From the NCBI RefSeq assembly GCF_031451695.1, contig NZ_JARWAM010000011.1, positions 1-64,000 on the forward strand: DNA of 64,000 nucleotides, read 5' to 3'. The notes under the pieces are model-generated. The model was not told the origin of the DNA and did no database searches. It worked only from the letters and a program-made list of their open reading frames with translations. This document shows positions 54,014 to 64,000 of this stretch, piece after piece. A program made the position numbers and the translations under genes. The DNA is from Franzmannia qiaohouensis. Its GTDB lineage: Bacteria > Pseudomonadota > Gammaproteobacteria > Pseudomonadales > Halomonadaceae. Each line of letters opens with the position of its first letter. The first letter of the stretch is position 1.

Positions 54014-56061
54014 TCGATCTGCCTGGGGTCGGTCTGCAGTCGCGTCAGGAAGTTGGCGACCGGCTCGGGATGCGCGAGGTGGTAGCCCTGGACCAGGTCG
54101 ACGCCGTGGCGGCTGAGGTATTCGAGCTGGAACGCGGTCTCCACCCCTTCGGCGACCAGCTTGAGCCCAAGGGTCTTGGCCAGGGCGATGATCGAGCGCG
54201 CCAGTGGTGCATCGTCACGCTGCTGCAGGACATCGATGAACACCTTGTCGAGCTTGATCTCGTCGACGCGGAAGTCCTGCAGGTAGCGCAGCGAGGAGTA
54301 GCCGGTACCGAAGTCGTCAAGCGACAGCTCTACGCCGAGGTCGCGCAGTGCCTTGAGCTGCAGGCTGATACCCGGGGTCAGCAGCAGCGACTCGACCACC
54401 TCGAGGGTCAGGCGGCCCGGGGCGATGGCGTGCTTGTTGATCAAGCGGGCGATGCGCGGCACGAAATCTTCATCGCGCAGCTGCTGTACCGAGACATTGA
54501 CCGATAGCCTCAGCTGGCTGTCGGCCAGCGGACCCGCCAACAGCTGACCGGCCTGCTCGAGTACCCAGTTACCGATCGGCCGAATCAGCCCGCTGCGCTC
54601 GGCTTCGTGAATGAACCCGCCGGGGCCGATCAGGCCTCGTTCGGGGTGCTGCCAACGCAGCAGCATCTCGGCGCCCCTGAGGGCCCCCATCCGGTCGAAC
54701 TGTGGCTGCAGATAGAGGCAGAACTGCCGGCTGCGGATGGCCTCGCGCAGCTCGCGCTCGAGCAGGTTCTGACGCTGCTGCCACTCGCTCAGCTCGCTGG
54801 CGTAGAAGGCCACGCCGTGGCGAGTGTCATGGCGCGCCTCCTTGAGGGCCAGCTCGGCGCGCTGCAGCAGCTGTTCGACGCTGTCGGAGTGGTCCGGGTA
54901 GCTGGCAATGCCGAGGGCAAACTGCAGCTGATACGCCTGATTATCCACCCACCAGGGGTGGGCGTTGAGGGTTTCCAGCAGCTCTGCCAGCAGTTGGTGC
55001 GCCACGTCACGAGTGGTGTCCGGCATTACCAGTACCAGGCGGTTGGAGGGCAGCCGGGCCAGGTCGATGCCCGACAGCGTTAGGTCCATATAGCGCTGCA
55101 GATGCTGGGCGATCAGGCTCAGCGCCTGGTCGCCGCCGCGCTGGCCGAGGGTTTCGTTGATCTGGCTGAGCCCGCCGATCCGCAGTACGCCAAGGTGAAA
55201 GCGACCGGCCTCTAGGTGGCGCTCCAGTGAAGCATCCAGACCGCGCAGGGTCGGCAGGCCGGTGACATCGTCGTAATGCAGGTGGCGGTGCAGATCCTGT
55301 TCCGCGGCACGCCGGCGCAGCGACTCGGCGAACTGCGAGACCAGTCCCGAGACCGCGATCAGGCAGCTGACCTCCTCGGCATGCCAGCGGCGAGTTAGCA
55401 GCGATTCGCAGCATAGAATGCCGCGCAGCTCGCCGCCGACGAAGATGCCGGCGTCGAGCATCGAGACCACGTCGTGTTTGACCAGATAGTCGTTGAGGCA
55501 GGCCAGGCGCGGATCCTGCTGCGCCTCGACGCTGGCCAGGCCGGGGGACTCTCGCAGTGCCCCAAGGTAGCCGTCGAGGCGCTCGATGGGCAGCTGCTCG
55601 CCGACCTGGGCGTCATCGAGGCTGGCCTGGCAGGTCATGGTCTCGTCGTCGAGCAGCCAGATGCTGACCCGCGGCACGTTCATCAGCCGTGCGGTCGAAC
55701 TCAGCACGCTGGAGTAGAAGTCGCTGTCACCGGCTTCGTGCTGCAGGTTGCGTAGTTCATGCCAGGCCTGCTGCTGGGCGAGCAGGCGCCGGCGGGAGTC
55801 GTGCAGTGCGCGCTCCATGCGCTGCTGGGCATCACGCTGATGGCCAAGCTCGCGCAGGAACAGCAGCGACACCGCCAGCAGCACCACGCTGCCGGCGCCC
55901 AGCCAGGCCAGGGCGCTGCCCAGGCCCGCCTGGCGCGAGACCTGCCAGCTGACCGCCAGGATCAAGGCAACGCCGACGCCCAATGCGCCTGACAGTAGGC
56001 CCATCAGGCGGCGCTGGGGTAGGGGACGGGCGCTTTTGCGGGTGTCTGGCGCCTGATACAT
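54004..56061 (-). CDS. Membrane GAF-GGDEF-EAL protein, probable c-di-GMP phosphodiesterase
   Basis: The 685-residue protein has two N-terminal membrane helices (about 21-70), a coiled linker and a GAF-like domain (about 110-245). A GGDEF domain follows whose active site is lost (RLPSNRL in place of the GGDEF loop). The C-terminal EAL domain (about 430-680) has an intact core despite EML replacing EAL: NVSVQQL, LEVVES, LDDFGTGYSSL, KLDKVFI, AEGVET and QGYHLAHP. It should degrade c-di-GMP and not make it. It lies downstream of the haemoglobin cluster on the same strand with a 79-base gap. Confidence 0.88.
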   Translation of the reverse strand: MYQAPDTRKSARPLPQRRLMGLLSGALGVGVALILAVSWQVSRQAGLGSALAWLGAGSVVLLAVSLLFLRELGHQRDAQQRMERALHDSRRRLLAQQQAWHELRNLQHEAGDSDFYSSVLSSTARLMNVPRVSIWLLDDETMTCQASLDDAQVGEQLPIERLDGYLGALRESPGLASVEAQQDPRLACLNDYLVKHDVVSMLDAGIFVGGELRGILCCESLLTRRWHAEEVSCLIAVSGLVSQFAESLRRRAAEQDLHRHLHYDDVTGLPTLRGLDASLERHLEAGRFHLGVLRIGGLSQINETLGQRGGDQALSLIAQHLQRYMDLTLSGIDLARLPSNRLVLVMPDTTRDVAHQLLAELLETLNAHPWWVDNQAYQLQFALGIASYPDHSDSVEQLLQRAELALKEARHDTRHGVAFYASELSEWQQRQNLLERELREAIRSRQFCLYLQPQFDRMGALRGAEMLLRWQHPERGLIGPGGFIHEAERSGLIRPIGNWVLEQAGQLLAGPLADSQLRLSVNVSVQQLRDEDFVPRIARLINKHAIAPGRLTLEVVESLLLTPGISLQLKALRDLGVELSLDDFGTGYSSLRYLQDFRVDEIKLDKVFIDVLQQRDDAPLARSIIALAKTLGLKLVAEGVETAFQLEYLSRHGVDLVQGYHLAHPEPVANFLTRLQTDPRQIDHG

Positions 56062-56140
56062 GCAGGTTACTCGCGAACTGCGTCATTGGCGGTGGAACCC
56101 TGAGTATAGCCGTGCTCGGCGCTAGCGATAGGCGGGTATG

Positions 56141-56584
56141 CTATTGCAAGCGCATGATGTCGGCGTGCAGCGGAGCGAGTCGAGCATATAGCCGATTACG
56201 GGTTTGCAGGGGGATATTTTCGTCGATCATGGCGGCATCGAGGTGCTCCACCAGCCGATTGAAGTGGCTGTCATCAAGGCCCATGTGCTGGTGGGCGCGA
56301 TCCATGGGAGGTCCCTGATATTGACAGGGTCCGTCGCTAATATCGCATAGCTGCTGCTCCAGCGAGGCGACGAAGTGGTCGATGTTGGTGTTGGCGAAGA
56401 AGCCGACGATATGAGCATCGTCGGCAATCCGGTACATCAGGTTTTCGACCACCGCTGCAATGCCTGGCTGGCCACCCAGATCGGCATAAAGCGGTTGAGA
56501 CGGCTGGCGCATGGTGCAGCCTGCCGCCATCAAGAGGGCGCTTGAAACCGCCGCCAGCAGCACGATGCGAGAACGCTCGAACAA
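56141..56584 (-). CDS. Group 1 truncated haemoglobin with lipoprotein signal
   Basis: The 147-residue protein begins with a lipoprotein-type signal (VSSALLMAAGCTM, Cys23). The globin part starts with LYADLGGQPGIAAVVENLMYRIADD and includes VGFFANTNIDHFVASLEQQL. The proximal His is expected in DRAHQHMGLDDSHF. Truncated haemoglobins bind O2 or NO. The signal places it in the periplasm, tethered to a membrane, unlike the usual cytoplasmic forms. It is the last gene of a tight minus-strand cluster, 11 bases after the DUF3034 gene. Confidence 0.85.
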   Translation of the reverse strand: MFERSRIVLLAAVSSALLMAAGCTMRQPSQPLYADLGGQPGIAAVVENLMYRIADDAHIVGFFANTNIDHFVASLEQQLCDISDGPCQYQGPPMDRAHQHMGLDDSHFNRLVEHLDAAMIDENIPLQTRNRLYARLAPLHADIMRLQ

Positions 56585-56595
56585 GACATGACTCC

Positions 56596-57450
56596 TCAGA
56601 AGGCTAGCTGAAGCGAGAGATAACCGCCGCGCTGATCGTCGAGGCCGGCAATGGAGCCGAGCTCCAGCCAGGCCGCGGTAAGCGATACCTGCTTGCTGAA
56701 AAAGTAGGCGCTGTAGAGACTCTGCCAGTCGTCCTCCTGGGCGAAAGAGAGATTGTCGGGCTTTTGCCGGTACTCCGTGCCGACGATCCAGCGAGGGGTG
56801 ATGAAGAGTCCCAGTGAGCCCTCGACGAGCAGCGAGGCGGCGTCATTGTGGTCTCCCCCGTAACCGAGCAGCCCGCCCTGATTGGCGGCCGAGTGCCTGA
56901 GGGTGAGGTTGGTCACCAGGTTGCGGCCGGCAACGGCGGCAAACCACAGCTTGCTGCCGCTCAGGTAGAGATCGGTGCCGCGGGTATCCGTGGCACCTAC
57001 GGCCCGGGCGAGGTCGCCATCCTCCAGCCACTTGTGCTGGACACCCAGGCTCCAGATGCCCCAGGGGTGGTAGAGCAGATCCCCGAAGAGTCGCAGCTTG
57101 CCGCCGGCGATGGTCTGTTCGAGTTCACCACCCAGGGTGGTCAACTCCAGCCGCTGGCGCGCCAGTGACAGCTCTAGGCGATCATGCACGTTGACCCCCA
57201 CGCCGCCGACGCTGAGGCGATAGTCGTTCAACCAGGCGCGGGTTGCCGCTGCGGTCAGGCCCACTTCGTCGCTGCTTGGCGTGCCGGCAAGCACCGCCCA
57301 GGGCGACAGGCCGCCGCCCGCGGCGCCTTCGATCTGGGTCACGCCGCCGGTGGCGAGCAGTCGGCTGCCGGCCGATGCTGCGAGAGGCAGTGCCGCAAGC
57401 AACAGGCAGCACAGGAGTTGGCACGCGGCACGCTGGGTAACTCGCATCAA
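56596..57450 (-). CDS. DUF3034 family protein, probable outer-membrane beta-barrel
   Basis: The 284-residue protein has a signal peptide (LLLAALPLAASAGS). The conserved DUF3034 start follows: SRLLATGGVTQIEGAAGGGLSPWAVLAG, then VGLTAAATRAWLNDYRLSVGG and DRLELSLARQRLEL. The alternating pattern and the final LSLQLAF with a terminal Phe suggest an outer-membrane barrel. The function is unknown. It lies 10-11 bases from each neighbour in the haemoglobin/EAL/cupredoxin cluster. Confidence 0.8.
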   Translation of the reverse strand: MMRVTQRAACQLLCCLLLAALPLAASAGSRLLATGGVTQIEGAAGGGLSPWAVLAGTPSSDEVGLTAAATRAWLNDYRLSVGGVGVNVHDRLELSLARQRLELTTLGGELEQTIAGGKLRLFGDLLYHPWGIWSLGVQHKWLEDGDLARAVGATDTRGTDLYLSGSKLWFAAVAGRNLVTNLTLRHSAANQGGLLGYGGDHNDAASLLVEGSLGLFITPRWIVGTEYRQKPDNLSFAQEDDWQSLYSAYFFSKQVSLTAAWLELGSIAGLDDQRGGYLSLQLAF

Positions 57451-57460
57451 TGCCTCCAGT

Positions 57461-59758
57461 TCACGTCAAGGGGAGTATGTCGTCAGCTCGATACTGGTCG
57501 AGCCAGGCGGCGACCTCATGGCCCGGGAGCGGCTTGGCGATCAGGTAGCCTTGCAGTTCGTCGCAGCCGAAGTCGCAAAGGAGGGCGGCGATGGCAGCGG
57601 TTTCCACTCCCTCGGCAACGACACGCAGCCCCAGGCGATGCCCCAGCTCGATGGTCGAACGCACGATGACTACGTCGTCGGGCTGGGTATCCAGCGACAT
57701 CACGAACGACTTGTCGATCTTCAAGGCGGCCACGGGCAGCTGCTTGAGCTGTGCCAGCGACGAGTAGCCGGTGCCGAAGTCATCGATCGCCACCGTCAGG
57801 CCCGCTTGCCTGAGCTCGCTCAGGCAGCGATTGGCCAGCGCGGGATCCTGCATCACGGCGCTCTCGGTCACTTCCAGGCTCAGCTGCTCGACGTCGAGGG
57901 CGTAGTGAGCCAGTACGCTGAGCAGATGCTCGGAGAGCTGCGGATCGATGACGTCCTCGGCGGAGAGGTTGATGGCCACCGAGTGGATCCGTCCGGCGCG
58001 CCGCCATTCGGCGAGCTGGCGACACACGCTATCGATCATCCAGCGGGTGAGCAGACGAATGTTGCCCGAGCGCTCGGCGAGGGTAATGAACTCGTCTGGA
58101 GGAATGAACCCCAGGCTGGGATGCTGCCAGCGCATCAGGGCTTCGAACTGGCTCACCTTTCCGCTGCTGGCCTCGATCTTGGGTTGATAGGCCATCCATA
58201 GCTGGGAGTCTCTGGCCGCCGCCTGCAAGTCGCGAATCAGGGTCAACTGGCGAAAGTGCTGTTCGTCCTGCCCGGGCTGGTAGCAGCACCAGGCGCTGCG
58301 CTGGCGGCGTGCGGATGCCAGCGCAATATCGGCCCGCCGCAGCAGCAGGTGCGGGTCTTCGCCGTGGGTGGGACTATGCGACTCTCCCGCACACAGCGAC
58401 GGGCGAAATGGTGAGGCGTCCAGCTCGATGGGCTCGCTCAGCTCGTGCAGCAGCCTCTCCTGCCAGCCGACGGGCGGCACCGGGTTGTCTACCAGCAGCA
58501 GGAATTCGTCGTCGCCGAGCCGAAACGCCTGGAAGCCCGGGGAGGGCAGCTGTGCCAGCCGCTGGGCCAGGGTGATCAACACCCTGTCCCCGAGGGCATA
58601 GCCGAAGGTGTCGTTGATATCGCGAAATCTTTCGACGGCCAGACGCAGCAGAGAGAACGGCCGACCCTGCTCGATCAGCTGCGTTATGCACTCCTGGGCG
58701 CTGCTGCGGTTGGGCAGGTCGGTCAAGGGGTCGTGGCGGGAGCGGTGCAGCAGCGTCCGTTCGCGTTCGTCGATATCGGCCTGCATCGATAGCAAGGTGT
58801 CGGCCAGCAGGCCGATCTCGCCGCGCGGTGAGACGCCGATCGCCTCGAGTCGCTGGCCGAGGCCAATGCGCCGCGCAGCATCGCTGAGCCGGGTCAGCGG
58901 CAGGCTCATGCTGCGGGCGCTCCAGGCCGCTGCAGCGGTCGTCAGCAGCAGAATCAAGCCGACGATGGCCAGCAGTTGCCACTGCAAGTCGCGATAGGCG
59001 GCCAGCAGGCTGGCGCGGGATACCTGAGCCAGGGCGAGGGTCTGCTGCGGACCGGCTACGTTAAGGACCAGCTCGCGGGTCAGGTAGTCCGGGTCGTCGA
59101 TGATCGCCTGGGCGTCTATCGGCTCGGCCTGGTCGGCCAGCCCGGGTCGAGAGCTAACCAAGTAGGAGGGGCTATCTCCGCTGGGTTGCGCGATGACGCT
59201 GATGTCCAGGCGGGTCAGGGCGTGAATCTCGTTAACCAACGCCTCATCGATCAAGAAGCCCATGCCCACCCAGCCGATCAGGTTGGGCGCGCGCACCGGC
59301 AGCAGCACGAACTCATAGGGCTGCCCCGCTTCGACGATGAGATCGACGCCGGCGCCCTGTTGCTGGGCCTGCTCCAGCAGATCGAAGAACGGCAGCGTGC
59401 TCCCGGCAGGGTGATGGCTGCTGGCCAGCAGGCTGCCCTCGAGGTCGCTGAGCAGCACCATGTCGGCCCCTGCACGGTCGCCGTGGTTGGCCAGTACCGT
59501 ACGCAGCGTATCGGTATCCTGGGTGGCGACTGCGCTCTTGAAACCGAAGTCGTCGGCGAGTATCGCCACGTTGTTACGCAGCTGATGGCCGCGCTCGTCG
59601 AGGATTTGCTGGAGTACGTTGACGCCCACCTCCAGGTCGTGTTCCCCCTTGGCCAGGGCATCCTGATACACCACGCGCAGGAAGGCGCCACCGGTCACCG
59701 TAAGTGCAAACACCACCACGGCCAGCAGCACGATGAGAAGGCGGCTACGAAAGCTCAC
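57461..59758 (-). CDS. Membrane sensor HAMP-GGDEF-EAL protein, probable c-di-GMP phosphodiesterase
   Basis: The 765-residue protein has two membrane helices (about 5-28 and 262-284) around a periplasmic sensor domain of about 230 residues. A HAMP domain, a GGDEF domain and an EAL domain follow. The GGDEF loop reads RLGDDEF, with Asp for the second Gly, so cyclase activity is doubtful. The EAL domain has FEALMRWQHP, INLSAEDV, LEVTES, IDDFGTGYSSL, LKIDKSFV, AEGVET and LQGYLIAKP, which look active. Its sensor domain faces the same compartment as the haemoglobin and cupredoxin proteins encoded next to it. Confidence 0.9.
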   Translation of the reverse strand: MSFRSRLLIVLLAVVVFALTVTGGAFLRVVYQDALAKGEHDLEVGVNVLQQILDERGHQLRNNVAILADDFGFKSAVATQDTDTLRTVLANHGDRAGADMVLLSDLEGSLLASSHHPAGSTLPFFDLLEQAQQQGAGVDLIVEAGQPYEFVLLPVRAPNLIGWVGMGFLIDEALVNEIHALTRLDISVIAQPSGDSPSYLVSSRPGLADQAEPIDAQAIIDDPDYLTRELVLNVAGPQQTLALAQVSRASLLAAYRDLQWQLLAIVGLILLLTTAAAAWSARSMSLPLTRLSDAARRIGLGQRLEAIGVSPRGEIGLLADTLLSMQADIDERERTLLHRSRHDPLTDLPNRSSAQECITQLIEQGRPFSLLRLAVERFRDINDTFGYALGDRVLITLAQRLAQLPSPGFQAFRLGDDEFLLLVDNPVPPVGWQERLLHELSEPIELDASPFRPSLCAGESHSPTHGEDPHLLLRRADIALASARRQRSAWCCYQPGQDEQHFRQLTLIRDLQAAARDSQLWMAYQPKIEASSGKVSQFEALMRWQHPSLGFIPPDEFITLAERSGNIRLLTRWMIDSVCRQLAEWRRAGRIHSVAINLSAEDVIDPQLSEHLLSVLAHYALDVEQLSLEVTESAVMQDPALANRCLSELRQAGLTVAIDDFGTGYSSLAQLKQLPVAALKIDKSFVMSLDTQPDDVVIVRSTIELGHRLGLRVVAEGVETAAIAALLCDFGCDELQGYLIAKPLPGHEVAAWLDQYRADDILPLT

Positions 59759-59776
59759 TAGGGGGCCTGCCGCCGG

Positions 59777-60436
59777 TCACTGGGTGGCATCGCGGAAACG
59801 CTGCTGCAGCGCCGATGGCTCAGCGGGGGGCGGCGCCGAGGCCGTCAGGGTCAGCAGCACCTCCTGCTGGGGCTGTTCGTCGAGGGAGACGTCGTGCCAC
59901 TGCTGGTGGCTGTCGTCGAGGCGAGGGTGCCAGATCCTCACGCGATGCTCACCAGCGGGCAGGTCGGGTATCTGCCAGCGGCCGTCCTCCTCGGTAACGC
60001 CGACGTGCGTTGCATCGCTGACCACGATGAAGGCCTGCATGTGATCATGGATGTTGCAGCCAAGCACCACGACGCCGGTCTGGTCGAAGGTAATGGGCGG
60101 TGGGGTATCGCGCAGGAAGAGGTTGAGATCGAAGACCTTGGCCGGTGAAAAGGAGTAGACGTGGTGGCGGGTGCTGTCCTGATTGGGAAAGCGAATACGG
60201 CTGTCGACCGGGACCGCCGAGACATGCGGATGGAAGGCCGCATCGCGCTGGATGATATCGTCCTGGACCCCGGGCCTGCCCGGCGCGCCGCTGACGTGGA
60301 CTTCGATCACTGCATTGGACAACGACTCGCCGCTGGCGGCGTCCCTGACGGTGAGAAGCGTGGCGGCGGCGGGGCTTGATAGCAGCAGCGTCGAGACTAT
60401 CACCGCTAACCGCTGGGGTAACAACGCAGTGCGCAT
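59777..60436 (-). CDS. Cupredoxin-like periplasmic protein ("methylamine utilization protein" type)
   Basis: The 219-residue protein has a signal peptide (AVIVSTLLLSSPAAA). Its cupredoxin-like domain shows possible copper ligands in STRHHVYSF and VLGCNIHDHM. A carboxypeptidase-regulatory-like beta-sandwich (VTEEDGRWQIPDLPAGEHRVRIWHP) follows near the C-terminus. Such proteins are often named after methylamine utilisation, but no mau genes are here. It is the first gene of the four-gene cluster, 18 bases before the GGDEF/EAL gene. Confidence 0.75.
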   Translation of the reverse strand: MRTALLPQRLAVIVSTLLLSSPAAATLLTVRDAASGESLSNAVIEVHVSGAPGRPGVQDDIIQRDAAFHPHVSAVPVDSRIRFPNQDSTRHHVYSFSPAKVFDLNLFLRDTPPPITFDQTGVVVLGCNIHDHMQAFIVVSDATHVGVTEEDGRWQIPDLPAGEHRVRIWHPRLDDSHQQWHDVSLDEQPQQEVLLTLTASAPPPAEPSALQQRFRDATQ

Positions 60437-60456
60437 AGGGAGTGCCTGGTCAGCTT

Positions 60457-60462
60457 ATTATA
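60457..60462 (-). promoter_or_regulatory. -10 element upstream of the cupredoxin cluster
   Basis: A perfect TATAAT on the minus strand lies about 20 bases before the cupredoxin gene start. No clear -35 is seen, so it may depend on an activator. No FNR, NsrR or NorR site was obvious. Confidence 0.4.
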
Positions 60463-60512
60463 GGAGTCGCGATAATGGTGGGGGATTAGCCGAGTAGTGT
60501 CATCCGGCCGGC

Positions 60513-61086
60513 TTAACGCTGTATCCACCAATTGCGTTTCCAGGCCTGCATCACCCGCTCGGGGTACCAGGTCTCACCGCGGCTGCCGTTGTAGCGCGCC
60601 AGGGCGCGGGTCAGGTCGCCACGCTCCACCGCCAGGTAGTGGGCGAGGATCGTGCAGCCATAGCGCAGGTTGAGCAGCGGGTCGAACAGGTCATCGGCGG
60701 GGCGCCCCAGTTCGGCGACCCAGAACGGCATGATCTGCATCAGCCCCAGGGCGCCGGCGGAGGAGATCGCCTCCCTCTGGAAGGCGCTCTCGACCTGAAC
60801 CACCGCCAGCACGATCTCGGGGGCCAGACCAGCCAGCTGCGCCTCCTGGTAGACGCGCTCCAGCAGCCGCATGCGCGTCTCGGGGTCGGAGACAAAGCGC
60901 GCCAGGCGCGGCTCCATGGCGCTCAGCCACTGGCGCGATGCCCAGATCTGAGCCGCACTCGGCGCCTCGTCCAGCACCCCGTCGAGGGTGGCGCGCAGTC
61001 CCGGGGTCACGGCATGGCGTGGCTCGGCTAGCGCCGCCGACGCCGAGCAGCCCAGTGCAGCCGCCAGCAGGGCGGCCGCCGGGAGG

Positions 61087-61106
<20 letters not shown>
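60513..61106 (-). CDS. Lytic transglycosylase (SLT domain)
   Basis: The 197-residue protein has a signal peptide (AALLAAALGCSASAALA). The SLT domain is at about 90-195, with the catalytic Glu in VVQVESAFQREAISSAGALGLMQIMPFW and the later blocks NLRYGCTILAHYL and ALARYNGS. It cleaves peptidoglycan glycan strands in the periplasm. GTG 61106 gives a full signal peptide and overlaps the proS stop by 20 bases, which suggests coupling to proS. Confidence 0.88.
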
Positions 61107-62808
<1,702 letters not shown>

Positions 62809-62932
62809 GGGTCCGGCGTTTCCTTCCAGCATGGGGCGTGACATGAGTCGGCGTGCCGCGGCGGCGGCGTTTGGGGCATTGTACGGTCAAGCGTGTGTGG
62901 CGGCAAAAGGGACGGCATTGCTTGACCCTCGG

Positions 62933-63117
62933 GGGTGACCCGGCGACAGGCCTGCGAGGAGGCGCTGTAAACCCATCCCTGGGCGCTACCTTGCGCCCTG
63001 CTGCGCTCTCGCATCCTGCTTCGCTTGCAGGACCGGTGCTGGCCATCCATGGCCAGCCCGTTCGGAGCATGCTCCTCACCCATGGCGCAAACCTCCTCTT
63101 CGACCTGTCCCCGGCGC
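62933..63117 (+). repeat. Palindromic intergenic repeat, copy 2 (long form)
   Basis: The element fills most of the 367-base gap between proS and the GNAT gene (62809-63175). Its left part (GACAGG..., GAGGAGGCGCTGT, TGGGCGCTAC) matches copy 1 at 15133. The right end (CCTCCTC, ACCTGTCCCCGG) is its inverted counterpart. Inside are nested hairpins: TTGCGCC/GGCGCAA, TCCTGC/GCAGGA and CTGGCCAT/ATGGCCAG. A further diverged AACCTGTGCTCGGCGC follows at 63140-63155. No plausible gene lies in the gap. Confidence 0.75.
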
Positions 63118-63175
63118 CCCTCGTCCGTATGCTCCTTCTCAACCTGTGCTCGGCGCTACTCGTCAGCATATAGGC

Positions 63176-63781
63176 TCACCTCAGCGACTTGAGCCAGAAC
63201 ACCATCGGCTTGTGGGTCTCCTCGGCGTCACCGATATCCTTCCAGTGAAAGGTTGTTGCCAGTTCGGGGTGGCGTTCATAGCCCCGCGAGCGCCAGAAGC
63301 CGTGCAGTGGCACGTAGTCGTGTGGCTTCAACGGGTGGTCGTCGGGGCGCTCCACGGCGCAGAAGGCGGCGCTGGCAAAGCCTTCGCCGCGGGCATGCGC
63401 TTCCCGCTCGGCCATGAACGCCTTGCCGATGCCGCGGCCGCGGTAGCTGGGTAGCAGCACCGACTCGCCGTAGTAGAAAACGCTGCCGATATCGAAGCCG
63501 GCCTGTTCGAAGGGTGCACGGAACTCGTCCAGGTCGTCGGCCAGCGGCATGCCGGTGGCAGCGCCCACCAAGGTGTCGGCGTCGAAGGCCAGCACGAACA
63601 GGCTGCGCGGACAGTCCGCATAGCGGGCCAGGTAGTCGGACTCGTAGGCGAGATCGCCGTCGTAGAGGTAGGGGAAATCGCGAAACACGCGGATTCTCAG
63701 GCGTGCCAGGGCGTCGAGATAGGGGGCGATGGCATGCCCTTGGCAGGTGCTCAGGGTGGTGGCCGACATGCGCTTCCTCAT
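63176..63781 (-). CDS. GNAT-family N-acetyltransferase
   Basis: The 201-residue protein has a GNAT fold with the acetyl-CoA binding loop LLPSYRGRGIGKAFMAEREAHA and strands such as LFVLAFDADTLVGAATGMP. The C-terminal HGFWRSRGYERHPELATTFHWKD is typical of GNAT proteins acting on small molecules or proteins; the substrate is unknown. ATGs at 63781 and 63769 are both possible starts. Confidence 0.85.
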   Translation of the reverse strand: MRKRMSATTLSTCQGHAIAPYLDALARLRIRVFRDFPYLYDGDLAYESDYLARYADCPRSLFVLAFDADTLVGAATGMPLADDLDEFRAPFEQAGFDIGSVFYYGESVLLPSYRGRGIGKAFMAEREAHARGEGFASAAFCAVERPDDHPLKPHDYVPLHGFWRSRGYERHPELATTFHWKDIGDAEETHKPMVFWLKSLR

Positions 63782-63926
63782 GGCTTGCGTATTTCTCCTC
63801 CACGCTAGCAGTCCGGTCGCTCACCGCCAATCCTGGGGGCGACCTGGACTGGGCCACGGGCGTCGCCAGGCGCAGACAGTGGGACTGTGATAGGCTTTGC
63901 AGCGATAAGGCAGGGAATATAGTGCA

Positions 63927-64000
63927 ATGACAACAACGACACATGCGGCCGTGCGCCGCTGGCTGGCGCGGCTGGTAGTGGCCACCGGCGTGCTGGCGCT
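63927..64000 (+). CDS. Start of an unidentified gene, cut by the window end
   Basis: From the ATG at 63927, about 24 codons are open to the window end. They give a short polar start, then RRWLARLVVATGVLA, which looks like a signal peptide or membrane anchor. A GCAGGGA sequence 11-17 bases upstream could be its ribosome site. Too little is present to name it. Confidence 0.4.
   Translation, partial: MTTTTHAAVRRWLARLVVATGVLA

Overview
The window is high-GC, gene-dense chromosomal DNA from a gammaproteobacterium, most likely of the Halomonas group (Halomonadaceae). This rests on a Pseudomonas-style rpoE/mucA-mucB-mucD-lepA-lepB-rnc-era-recO-pdxJ-acpS block, a gacS/barA-cysM-rlmD-relA-mazG cluster, an ANR/FNR-type promoter before a CcoM-like gene, and two copies of a palindromic intergenic repeat that I associate with Halomonas genomes. 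The taxonomic call is inference from gene content and order. I see no rRNA or tRNA genes, insertion sequences, prophage or CRISPR array.

Layout. 1-91 is the end of etfA. 237-12603 is an iron-uptake region: a TonB-dependent receptor and a LysR regulator on the minus strand, a FecB/C/D/E-type ABC importer, and a six-gene TonB2-type energising operon (DUF3450, long ExbB-like TtpC, ExbB, ExbD, TonB, TPR protein). Three Fur-box-like sites lie before the receptor, the ABC operon and the TonB operon. 12592-18614 carries xthA with a small basic gene, rhlB, dinG and aroF. 18706-29591 is the sigma-E operon and the lepA-to-acpS run. 29531-40444 holds barA (minus), then cysM-rlmD-relA-mazG-ppc. 40490-51967 carries a CBS protein, a PmrA/QseB-like two-component system with its direct-repeat operator, panE, topB, an ABC1 kinase, a SEC-C/TPR protein, ampG, rfaH and slyD.

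51979-60436 is the most unusual part. A 52-residue CcoM-like membrane protein sits behind two exact inverted FNR/ANR boxes. Next comes a two-gene unit: a small twin-arginine-type exported protein with seven Ser-Tyr-Ser-Arg-Pro-like pentapeptides, and an HPr-kinase-like protein fused to a PqqD (RiPP-recognition) domain. I propose this pair as a candidate undescribed peptide-modification system. It is followed on the minus strand by two c-di-GMP phosphodiesterase-like proteins around a compact cluster of a truncated-haemoglobin lipoprotein, a DUF3034 protein and a cupredoxin-like protein.

60513-64000 has a lytic transglycosylase, proS, the second copy of the palindromic repeat, a GNAT acetyltransferase and the start of an unidentified gene. 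Everything here was read by eye; family names come from recognised motifs and gene order, and no search was run.
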